DNA from: Enoplolaimus lenunculus
Lineage: Eukaryota; Nematoda; Enoplea; Enoplida; Thoracostomopsidae
Length of the DNA: 64,000 bases
Assembly (NCBI GenBank): GCA_030248215.1
Contig: JASANG010003208.1
Span: 1-64,000 of the forward strand
Reading direction: 5' to 3'
Numbering within the stretch: position 1 is the first letter of the stretch; each line of letters opens with the position of its first letter. Below, piece by piece: positions 28,232-37,633 of the stretch. The notes below the pieces were generated by a model. That model saw nothing but the letters and a program-made list of their open reading frames with translations, was not told the origin of the DNA and did no database searches. A program made the translations under genes and the position numbers.

Positions 28232-28488
28232 ACTTTAACACTAATCAACTAGCATCTATATTAACAGCATTAACGATTATTTCAACCAAGAAATGTTTTT
28301 AGCAAGAAAAATTTAATTTTATATCTGCACTGCAACTTAAATCCGCAGAAAAACTTAAATGTTCGAGAATACAAGAGGAGTTACGGCAAACCGAACTATT
28401 TCAAGTTGAGCCATAAACGCTATATACGCCAGCAACCAATAATAATGACACAGACGCAAAAAAATTTCCCAAATCACAAACAATCACT

Positions 28489-31400
28489 ATGAATGTCACA
28501 AGAAAACATGATTATAACATAAAGTCTGGCCAATCTGCAGCAGATAATAAAAACGAGATTAAAAATAGCAGCAATTTGGAAGGAAAACCAACTCACGAAC
28601 TCGCCGACGAGAAGAGTTCGTCGACTCCGAAATGTGTTGTTTTGCAAACAGCATCACCGTTATTAACGCTTGGGCACTGGCTTTGTTTGAGTATCGACTC
28701 GACATCGTCAAAATACGTTCAAATTATCCAATGGTGTTTGGTACTGTATCGAATATTTTTCTACGTTTTATGCTTAATTTCAACCTTAGCGACATTTTTC
28801 ATGCGATTGAATCGTCAAGATTACAATGGATTGGTGCATGCGAACAACGCTTTGATGCAAACTTGTATTGCGCTATTTTTTACTGGGCTTTTGTTAACTG
28901 AGGGCTGTTTGTTCTATTGGAATTGGTCTCAAAAGTTTCATGCGTACAGGTAAACTATTTTTTGTTGTGTCCTTTATTATTTATGGTTTTGTGGCCGTAA
29001 CAGGTGCAGTCAGGATTTTAGAATTTAGAAGCTATTTGCTGTCGAAATTTTAAACTGGCGTTTCCTGTGTTAATACCTGACTAAAAATTGTTATAACACC
29101 TCCCCCTCCTATTCTTGGTTAATTATAAATGTTTTTCCACTCGTCTACACAGGCCCGTAGCCAAGGTGGGGTAGGGGAGTCTCAGCCCCACTGGAAAATT
29201 TCCCCCCCCCCACTAAAAAGTTTTCAACCTTGCTTATAACTCATAGAAAACCTTTGAATGACCCTCCTGAAAATTTTTTATCCCCCCAAGCAAAGTGAGC
29301 TGGCTTCGGACCTGCGTCTACATTTAGTTTGTCTGAGGAACGAGTGCAATTCTGTTCCCACGAGCAATTTCTTCTCATCATTCGACGTCTATAAAAAGAT
29401 ACGAATTAATAATTTATTACAGAAATTCTTTGCGAAAACTTGAGTTTTCTCGTTTTGTTCAAATCAACCATCTCCGACTGGCAGGACGTTTGGCAAACTT
29501 ATGCATCGTTGTTATCGTCGCTGTTGTACTGGGCATGCTTATATTAGCTGGTTGCATATTCTTCAGTACTGCATCTCGTGAAACGTTTTTTCACTTAGTG
29601 ATGCCGTTTGCTCCAAAACGGATTTTATTGCAGTTTGTCGTTATATGGTCATTTCCTTACATTGTGACCGCGATTATTTACGCGTGGAGTTGGTTTAATA
29701 TGGCTTGTGTGCTACAAACGACGTTTTACCGAAGGTAAGTTTGACCCATGTATAGAACATGGCCGAATTGTTTTCTGGAGGGGCTATAATAGAGTCAGTT
29801 TAAGCTTTAGACTAATTTTTTGCTTAGGCTTAGGCTTAGGAATAGGCTCGTCCATACACTTAGGCTTAGGCTTAGGCTTAGGAATAGGCTCGTCCATACA
29901 CTTAGGCTTAGGCTTAGGCTTAGGCTTAGGCTTAGGAATAGGCTCGTCCATACACTTAGGCTTAGGCTTAGGCTTAGGAATAGGCTCGTCCATACACTTA
30001 GGCTTAGGCTTAGGCTTAGGCTTAGGAATATGCTTATACTACTGTTCCAGCTCTGTTCTATGCATGGGCCGGTAAGTTTGTTTAGTATAGTTGTTTTGTT
30101 GAAAGCAGGGTGTTCAAATAAATGCGAAAATAGTGCAAAAAAGCACACATCAGTTGTTGGTTAAATATATTATGAGAATTGACTAAAATTTGCACTCAAC
30201 GTTCATCCAGTGCATCCAGCCTATTACACTTCAGCTGGAAAACGACCTTTCGTGCGTATTTTGCAACTCTTAGAAATAAAATATAATAAGGAGGCCAGTA
30301 GAGTGCTATCGTCTTCAGGCCAGAGCAAGGTATGCAGGACAGTGGTGTTGCCAAGACAATTTTACGAATGGGGTGTTAGACATTCTGTCAGGCCTTTCAA
30401 GTGGGTCTAACCTATTAGGGGTCACCAAAGTTGTTGACGATATCTGAGCAACACCCAGCCCACTCTGCTACAGGTCCGCGCTAGCTCGCCAAATTGATTC
30501 AAGAAACCAAAGATTGTTTTAGGACTGTGGTACAAGTCAGTTGGAGCACGGCTTGTCCTTCTGGTATTGCAGACCCACGCTGCTAAGATTGTTTCAGCGT
30601 GCAGTGCACTCGGACACTGCTGTCATGCTGTGTGCGTAAATTCAATCACTCGCGCAGCGCACTCGTCAGAACTCGTGCTGTCGCACTTGTTCCACACTTG
30701 TGCGTGCACTCGTTTTTTATTCACTTTCACAGCAAGAAAGCAATGCTCTCGTGCACGCAGTCGCCTCACTGCCAGCTTTGCGCATTGCGCAAAAGTTAGC
30801 GAAAGCGCAAAAATTTTCTTGCAAATTTTTTCATAGAACAATCACGAGTATTTCCTAACAAATTACTGTAAACAAAGTAATGCTGGAAAGTTGCTCAAAA
30901 TACGTACGTGGGTGCGTTCCAGCTTTAATATGTAGATTTCAATCTGGTTAACAAACTCAAGTTTTGTAACATATTTTCCGCAGATTGAACGATTTAATGC
31001 GTCAGAAACTATTATTGTCAGACTACAGTTTAAAACCAGAAGAATTAGAATGTTTTATGTCCGCTCACGTTGGAATTCATCGTGGTTTTCAATACGTTCG
31101 CGGAATGTTGAGTTTCTTTTATTTTGTAAATTCTGTGCTTGGGATCGCAACTCTAATAACGGGCCTATTTTTTCAATTAAACATTTTATCGGTTGATTAT
31201 TGGTTACCACGTACTGTAATTATTCCACCGGTTCTGCTTAGTTTGATTGGTATTTTGGTCACTTCAACTGCTGCGGTGTTGCTTGATCAAGAAGTAAGGA
31301 CAATATTAATTTCAAAGCTTTATAAGGATTACTGTAGTGACTCGAATTAGAGCGAGGGTAATAAAAGGGGCTTTATATTTTGAGCGCCGATCAATATGAG

Positions 31401-34400
31401 TCTGTATCCCTAATAGGAGTCCGTAAAGCGGATAGAGTCCTTAAACCTTAATTAGAGTCAATAAATGTCAATCATCTCTAATTGTAGTACATAAATGACC
31501 TTAGGACCAAATAAAAATTACTTCCAACCTTAGAAGCATAAATTCGAAATTCTAAAACTACATTCCTCAGTATAACCTTGCACTATCGTTCAATCATTTG
31601 ATAACCTGCCAGAACTCTTGATTGTTTGGAATGATATTCGACGCGAACCTGGCAGATTCGGTGGTGTCTTGTTAACTTGCTTGTAAAGTGTCGTCTGTGA
31701 TGTCTCAGAGATACGATCATTATGTATCGAAGCCAAACTTGTACCCAATCTTAAAGAACACCTGCAAAATCTTCGCACATAAGTATCTTTAATACGCCAA
31801 TAGTTAATTTTTTTGCGACCGACACTTCAGTGTGAAGGATGCTGAAACCAAAAATGCTTCAATGTCCAGGACACTGAAGCTTGTTTGGCTTCAACGTTCA
31901 GGATACTGAAGCTTGTTTGGCTTCAGTGTCCATGACACTACCCCCATAAAAGTCACCTGGTGTACGCATGTTATTGTGGAAATTGCATAATTGAAACTGT
32001 GTAAAGCCTAACTGATGAATGAAAATGCAATGCTTTACAGACGGGCTCCGCAATTTTGATTTTGGTGCAAGCAAAGATTTCGGATGTCTCCGCAACCGAT
32101 ATGCACAAGCTGTTGGTATGTTGCAATTAACCCTTTACCTCGTAGAGCATACTTGTAAGCAGTGTTTAACAATTCTAACATATATGCGCAGTGCGAAATC
32201 TCTACAAGATGTGAGAGCGCCCTCGGTCGGAATCCGTGTTCATAGCGCAGCAGTTTACCATTGCATCCACAGAGTAGGCCCATGTCAGTCTAGGTAGGAA
32301 TCGATACATCAGATCTTTAATTAAGCAGCTGGAAAAGCGAACCTTCGGAGCGGGGATCGAACTATCAGCCTACGGATCCTTAAGCGAATACTCTACCACT
32401 GCGCTACACAGCCCGCCTTTCCAACTGCGTTTTGCGTCGACTATATGTGTCTACCGTATGCTACCAGCTAGCATACATACAATGCATTGCACTATATTGC
32501 ATGTGCATATAACGGACAAGCATGTCTCACATGCCTACATAGCTGAGTGGTCATCGGAAACGCCTCCAACCCGAGAGACTGAGGATCGAATTTTGCCTTG
32601 AAATTACATCTCATATGAAATTGAAAATCTTCATGTGAGAAAGGATTAATGAAATATGACTTGATGTTAGTATGTTGACAGATTTAAAATGTTGTACGCA
32701 AGAATCAATTTTTTTATTTTTCAGATATATATATTAACCTTTACGATAAGTTTTGTTTTTGATATAAAATATAATAAATATTCGTTTAGTCACTGGTTAG
32801 GTACAGATTATATGTACCGAACAGTACGGATGTATACGGTGATTTGGCTTTTCATATCATTCTTTTGTGACATAAGTGCCTTGTAAAGCGGTAAGCATGC
32901 CGTTTCACTATGGTTCTAAAAATTGGAATTTTTGAAGAAATTGAATAACATAAATAAGTCTTTTGATAACCACAAACGTTACTTTTTCATAAACTTTAAC
33001 TAGACTCTCTGCTGTTGAAGCGATTAACGATTTGGCTTAAGCATTAATGTTAATTTAAAGATCAATCAACTGGTGGCAAACTTCGTGGATCGCCTCCGGC
33101 AACGTCGATATGGAATCAGTTTCTGGAACTTTTTTCCAATTACGCGTTCGTTTGTGCTTACGGTGAGGTTTAATTACATCATTTAAATGAGTAAAAGTGA
33201 GAAACAAAAAAGATTTGGCCTATATATAGAACAGGGCTGGAACAGTAGTGTAAGCATATTCCTAAGCCTAAACCTAAGCCTAAGCCTAAGCGTATGGATG
33301 AGCCAAAAGCCTAAGCCTAAAGCCTAAGCCTAAGCCTAAACAAAAAATTTAGTCTAAAACTTAAAATGACTCTATTATAGCCTCTCCAGAAAACGATCCG
33401 GCCCTGTTCTATACGTGGGACAGACATTTTAAACCCAAGTATATATCATGCTACCGTGCTACAGATGTCATTCTTCGAAACGACAAACGCGAAACTTAAA
33501 CTTACTCTATAGATTTCAAACTGAAACACATCTGCTAACTTGTGGCCCGTGTAAAGATCCTGGGCGGAATGTTATTCTGTGGGACTAGAATAGAATAAGC
33601 TTAAGTTTTAGACTATTTTTTTGCTTGGCTTAAGCTTAGACGTAGGTTTAGGCGTAGGAATAAACTCATTCTTACGCTTAGGCTTAGACTTAGGAATAAA
33701 CTCATTCTTACGCTTAGGCTTAGGCTTAGGAATAAACTCATTCTTACGCTTAGGCTTAGACTTAGGAATAAACTCATTCTTACGCTTAGGCTTAGGCTTA
33801 GGAATAAACTCATTCTTACGCTTAGGCTTAGACTTAGGAATAAACTCATTCTTACGCTTAGGCTTAGGCTTAGGAATAAACTCATTCTTACGCTTAGGCT
33901 TAGACTTAGGAATAAACTCATTCTTACGCTTAGGCTTAGGCTTAGGAATAAACTCATTCTTACGCTTAGGCTTAGGCTTAGGCTTAACCTTACGAATAAA
34001 CTCATTCTTACGCTTAGGCTTAAACTTAGATTTAGGCTTAGGAATAAGCTTATAATACTATTCTGCCCCTGTTGTTTACATTGGCCCAACTTGTATAGAC
34101 CAACGACTTAAACTGTATAGATCGGTTGTATTTTATAAAATATATTTTTACGTACGAAAGGCTTTAGGCGTTTTAGAATATGACATGGCCTGTTAATGGT
34201 ATACTTACGCCAAGAAACAGAAAAGAGGGTAATTTCAAACATTGTACAATGAGATCTGATTGTTTAAATTTCGCAAAACCGCTGAGTTGCTTTTTTAATA
34301 TCGAAAATAGGGTTTGTATATTTGAATCAGTAATTGTATATTTCAGATGATTTCAATGTTTGTTACATATTTTCTCATTTTGGTCCAATTCTCGCAAGCT

Positions 34401-34463
34401 ACCAGTTCGCCAAAAATGAGCGTCAACGTTAGAAATCAAACTTTTAATTTGTTATGCGATTAA
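28489..34463 (+). CDS. Seven-transmembrane gustatory receptor (Gr family), six exons
   Basis: Predicted ligand-gated chemoreceptor of the insect-type gustatory receptor family. Exons: 28489-28949, 29423-29734, 30984-31293, 32041-32115, 33061-33162, 34347-34463, giving 458 aa. Introns 1 and 2 split a codon; introns 3, 4 and 5 fall between codons, as reported for the 3' introns of Gr genes. Hydrophobic segments lie near residues 78-105, 119-144, 178-201, 221-250, 299-321, 334-357 and 421-436. Exon 5 has the pre-TM7 pattern [14 protein letters not shown] and exon 6 has TYFLILVQF (residues 427-435), the TY-5x-QF hallmark. Exon 4 and the exon 5 acceptor (weak pyrimidine tract) are the least certain parts. 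A paralogue lies convergently at 37541-44932. Every intron is filled with mobile elements. Ligand unknown. Confidence 0.85.
29150..29314 (+). mobile_element. hAT-like MITE in receptor intron 1
   Basis: Terminal repeats CAGGCCCGTAGCCA and TGGCTTCGGACCTG. A perfect 8-bp duplication, CGTCTACA, flanks it (29142-29149 and 29315-29322). 8-bp duplications and CAGG ends are typical of hAT elements. Internal C-runs and CCCCACT phrases are shared with 37326-37478 and 37666-37826. Confidence 0.85.
29743..30070 (+). mobile_element. TTAGGC-core MITE, family C, with a variable hexamer array
   Basis: Ends GACCCATGTATAGAACATGG and CTGTTCTATGCATGGGCC. The centre repeats blocks of two to five TTAGGC hexamers separated by GGAATAGGCTCGTCCATACAC. 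The array leaves several frames open on both strands; none is a gene. In receptor intron 2. Confidence 0.8.
31331..31604 (+). mobile_element. 3'-truncated GTAGTGACCCGAA-family MITE in receptor intron 3
   Basis: Begins ACTGTAGTGACTCGAATTAG, matching the left end of 47743-48168, and continues with GAGTCCGTAAAGCGGAT and TCTAATTGTAGTAC before similarity stops. It starts 37 bp after the exon 3 donor, so an unspliced transcript would run into its stop codon. Confidence 0.75.
31820..31950. repeat. Short tandem repeat, about 32-bp unit
   Basis: Two to three imperfect copies of a unit around GACACTGAAGCTTGTTTGGC in receptor intron 3. Each unit can form a small hairpin (CTTCAGTGTC/GACACTGAAG). Confidence 0.5.
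32334..32422 (-). repeat. tRNA-like sequence (SINE head or tRNA pseudogene)
   Basis: On the minus strand it has an A-box-like TAGCGCAGTGGTAGAG and a B-box-like AGTTCGATCCC at tRNA spacing. The T stem and acceptor stem do not pair well, so a working tRNA is unlikely. Confidence 0.5.
32536..32660 (+). mobile_element. tRNA-derived SINE
   Basis: A box TAGCTGAGTGGTC and a B-box-like GAGGATCGAATTTTGCC, then a tail with ATGAAATTGAAAATCTTCAT and GTGAGA. The tail is shared with 38205-38330, which supports a SINE family. In receptor intron 4. Confidence 0.6.
33217..33421 (+). mobile_element. TTAGGC-core MITE, family C
   Basis: Left end GGCCTATATATAGAACAGGG, right end CGGCCCTGTTCTATACGTGG. CCTAAG hexamers fill the centre with a GTATGGATGAGCC spacer. 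In receptor intron 5. Confidence 0.75.
33544..34087 (-). mobile_element. TTAGGC-core MITE, family A, with a 36-bp minisatellite
   Basis: Ends GGCCCGTGTAAAGATCCTGG and CCCCTGTTGTTTACATTGGCC. Between them lie about ten copies of a 36-bp unit, GGAATAAACTCATTCTTACG plus hexamers, alternating GGCTTAGACTTA and GGCTTAGGCTTA, so the true period is 72 bp. This alternation creates long open frames of 12-residue repeats that are not genes. In receptor intron 5. Confidence 0.85.
34347..34463 (+). other. Last exon of the plus-strand gustatory receptor, with the TM7 signature
   Basis: Acceptor ATTGTATATTTCAG, then 38 codons and a TAA. It encodes TYFLILVQF followed by a short polar, probably extracellular tail. 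The motif and its place right after a phase-0 intron are what identify the family. Direct counterpart: 37541-37633. Confidence 0.88.
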
Positions 34464-34636
34464 TCGAAAATTGCTAAATTGAATGCAGTTTGTGTAATAG
34501 TTTGTAATAAAAAATAGTATGCTTGGAATATTTTAAGTCTAAAACGTAATACTTTGTCAACTAACTTGGTTTTAAGCGAATAAGCGCTTCGATAAAAGCA
34601 CCGTAAAAATTAAATCACAATTTGTCACTTTACCTT

Positions 34637-34797
34637 GGCCAATGTTACTTTTAGGGCCGTAACAGTAGATTAAGCGTATTCCTAACCTTAAGCCTAAACC
34701 TAAGCGTTGCTAAAGCGTATTCCTAAGCCTAAGCCTAAGCCTAAGCATATTCCTAATCCTAAGCCTAAGCCTAAGCGTATGAATGAGCCTATTCCTA
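34637..34797 (+). mobile_element. Truncated TTAGGC-core MITE, family B
   Basis: Left end GGCCAATGTTACTTTTAGGG, then CCTAAGCC arrays with a GCGTATTCC spacer. The right terminal repeat is absent. Confidence 0.65.
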
Positions 34798-35974
34798 CCA
34801 AAACACGTCTTCAACGACCGATACAGAATAGCGTTTCTTTTTGAAACATTGCCAGTTGCATTGTGCGCTAAAAACTGATGAAGCTGTTTGAACTGATTCC
34901 AAATTTTTGACACAGCCTGGAGGCCGTCTCTTCTAAAATGAGTCAAATTGCTGGGTATAAAGTATTTTACAATGGTTTTTTTCTTTAATATCTGATCATG
35001 TAGCGGTTATTTTAGATTTTGGCTTAGTTATCTTAAACGGAAATTTGTTGCAAAATCTTTGTTCAAAAAGTCAGAGTTTAAATCTTAGCATTAGGAAAAA
35101 GACCCCAGTTTTTAGTGCCGTGTACCCTACGGAAAACGGTAATTCTATTTTTGACTCTCATGTATTACCAGTTTATGCTTAATTTGCACACTTAACTTAC
35201 TATGCATAGCATGTAATAAACATGTTGCATCTCATATACATATTAAATTAACTACAATACGTACCACATGGAGGTTTGTAATTTGTATTTGCGCTGTACC
35301 GCATGATTGCTCGCATTTCCTTATATCTTTATTTACCGCTATGAAGAAAAATATTGCAGATATCGCAGTGGCTCTGTCCGTTTAGCAGGTTGATTTGCCT
35401 ATTCCGTGGTTTGCAACTTTTAGCTCTAATTCGATTTCAGGTTGGTGCTTGGAATTTCAGAAACGTCTCAGAATGGTTGTAGGCTGTTAGTGATATAAAA
35501 ATGTTGGTTAAAACCGCATAACATTTTATGCGGCCTTGGGCTCGGATAACCAATTATAGCCTTTAATTTTCAATAAGTGTTTGATGTCTATGTCTTCAAT
35601 GAAATTGTTGTGCGCGTTACAATAATACTGAAGTTGCGAGCTGATTTGTGATTTGTTTTGCTGAAAGTCATTTCGCAGTCAATTTCTCGTTTTTGTTGGT
35701 CTACAATTTGTGAGTTTATAACTGTTCATCATTTAATATTAAATGTTTATTATTTAGTAAAAGGCCTTGTAACTTTCGATCCAGAGAATGTTGAGGTTTG
35801 AAATTCAGCACATTTATTGCTTTCTATATCGTCTAGTGTGCAAATTTTGATATCTTCAATTGCAGCAGTTTGTTAATAGTTTGAAAACCTATTACTAACT
35901 GGTGACGACAAACTAACGAATCACAGTCAATAGTAAAACGTAATTTTAATCTCAATGTATTAAATTGAAGTATA

Positions 35975-36982
35975 TTCACAATAATTATTTCAGCTTAAGG
36001 TTGTCAATAATTTATACGCCATACGTAAATTAGTTGTTTTGAAATGCGTATAATTAGCTTGTTCTTGAGGTTTTAATGTCAAAAAATAGCCCACCAAGAA
36101 CGGCCTTTTAGAAGCAAACCATAAATGTTATCTTTTAGACTGTTTGTAGTTAATTACCAAGGCTATACTAACCCCATCCGTATGTAAAGCTTTACGTTTG
36201 TATGTTTTGATTTGGCGTAGACCTTATTCAGAATAATTATTTCAGCTTAAGGTTGTCAATAATTTATACGCCATACGTAAATTAGTTGTTTTGAAATGCG
36301 TATAATTAGCTTGTTCTTGAGGTTTTAATGTAAAAAAATAGCCCACCAAGAACGGCCTTTTAGAAGCAAACCATAAATGTTATCTTTTAGACTGTTTGTA
36401 GTTAATTACCAAGGCTATACTAACCCCATCCGTATGTAAAGCTTTACGTTTGTATGTTTTGATTTGGCGTAGACCTTATTCAGAATAATTATTTCAGCTT
36501 AAGGTTGTCAATAATTTATACGCCATACGTAAATTAGTTGTTTTGAAATGCGTATAATTAGCTTGTTCTTGAGGTTTTAATGTCAAAAAATAGCCCACCA
36601 AGAACGGCCTTTTAGAAGCAAACCATAAATGTTATCTTTTAGACTGTTTGTAGTTAATTACCAAGGCTATACTAACCCCATCCGTATGTAAAGCTTTACG
36701 TTTGTATGTTTTGATTTGGCGTAGACCTTATTCAGAATAATTATTTCAGCTTAAGGTTGTCAATAATTTATACGCCATACGTAAATTAGTTGTTTTGAAA
36801 TGCGTATAATTAGCTTGTTCTTGAGGTTTTAATGTCAAAAAATAGCCCACCAAGAACGGCCTTTTAGAAGCAAACTATAAATGTTATCTTTTAGACTGTT
36901 TGTAGTTAATTACCAAGGCTATACTAACCCCATCCGTATGTAAAGCTTTACGTTTGTATGTTTTGATTTGGCGTAGACCTTA
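35975..36982 (+). repeat. Tandem array of four 252-bp units
   Basis: Four head-to-tail copies; the CAGCTTAAGG phrase recurs at 35991, 36243, 36495 and 36747, exactly 252 bp apart. Copies differ at only a few bases, so the array is young. The unit has a CCAAGAACGGCCTTTTAG phrase and a palindromic GTAAAGCTTTAC; it has no open frame of note. Confidence 0.95.
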
Positions 36983-37325
36983 CGTTTTATTTTTATAGCA
37001 TTTGACTTTAGTCTAGTTTGTAGCAGCTAGAAGAAAAAGGAGTTAGTGCCTTCCGCGATACTCGTGATAACCTTGGGCTGTAACAGATTTTGTGGCACCG
37101 TTGACAAAATTATTGTGAACGGCGCATAATAAATGCATGCAGTAAATGACAAATTTTAGAATCACCAAGATATTTTAATGTTCGCATACATTTTTAAAAG
37201 CGGTTGGTTCCACATTTATAGCGGACAAGAGATGTTACAAACTTGACTCAAAAACGTTCCGTAAGCTACAGTAAGCTGTGAAACAAAATATATCTCGAAA
37301 ATATTGCACTTATCAGAGCATGAAT

Positions 37326-37478
37326 CAGGCCCGTAGCCACCTCACCTTGCTAAGGGGGGGCTAAAAAGTTTTCAGCAATGTCATACAAAAGTATTCAATG
37401 ACTTACAATCAAGGTTGAAAATTTACTAAGGGGGGCCAAAATTTTGAGCCCCCTGCCCCCCTTTGGCGACTGGCCCCG
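37326..37478 (+). mobile_element. hAT-like MITE
   Basis: CAGGCCCGTAGCCAC end and an inverse GGCCCCGG end, flanked by a perfect 8-bp duplication GCATGAAT (37318-37325 and 37479-37486). Same family as 29150-29314. Confidence 0.8.
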
Positions 37479-37540
37479 GCATGAATTTTGCTAAATTAAA
37501 TGTTAACGGTATCGCATAGGTTTTTATGTTTAAATTTTCA

Positions 37541-37633
37541 TTACGACAGCGTGCAATTTGTAGCGTCCGGTTGTTTGGATTGAATTGCAAATTGTAGCAG
37601 TATCGTAAAATACGTTATCCAAATCGAAGCCAT
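37541..37633 (-). other. Last exon of the minus-strand gustatory receptor, with the TM7 signature
   Basis: 30 codons and a stop: ITYFTILLQF, then a short polar tail with NCT. Equivalent in place and content to 34347-34463. Confidence 0.85.

Larger units (their letters stand above)
23763..28488. other. Intergenic region between AP3D1 and the first receptor gene
   Basis: No gene was recognised in either strand. It holds the AP3D1 3' UTR, a small direct duplication near 24984-25045 (GGTCAGCAAATTTCCCCACTG-like), an AT-rich tract, and MITEs listed separately. Confidence 0.6.
34464..37540. other. Region between the 3' ends of the two gustatory receptor genes
   Basis: Convergent intergenic spacer. 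It contains a half copy of a family B MITE (34637-34797), the 4 x 252 bp array and a hAT-like MITE. No gene recognised. Confidence 0.6.

Noticed and set aside
29784-30164. Several overlapping repetitive frames (GLGLGLG and LSLSLSL types)
   Set aside because: They arise from the (TTAGGC)n array, whose length is a multiple of three; no start context or homologue.
31294-31350. Open reading to a stop at 31350 as the natural C-terminus of the plus-strand receptor
   Set aside because: An aligned donor occurs at the same codon in both paralogues, and the family-defining TM7 exon lies downstream; the stop belongs to a MITE.
32334-32422. Functional tRNA gene
   Set aside because: A and B boxes are present, but the T stem and acceptor stem do not pair.
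32704-32885. Possible receptor exon after TTTTTCAG, hydrophobic and phase-compatible
   Set aside because: It lacks the TY-5x-QF motif, has no counterpart in the paralogue and would end the protein before the better matching exons at 33061 and 34347.
33613-34089. Long frames of 12-residue repeats on both strands
   Set aside because: They come from a 36-bp minisatellite inside a MITE; both strands are equally open.
35975-36982. CRISPR-like repeat array
   Set aside because: Units are 252 bp, contiguous and without distinct spacers, and this is a eukaryotic genome.
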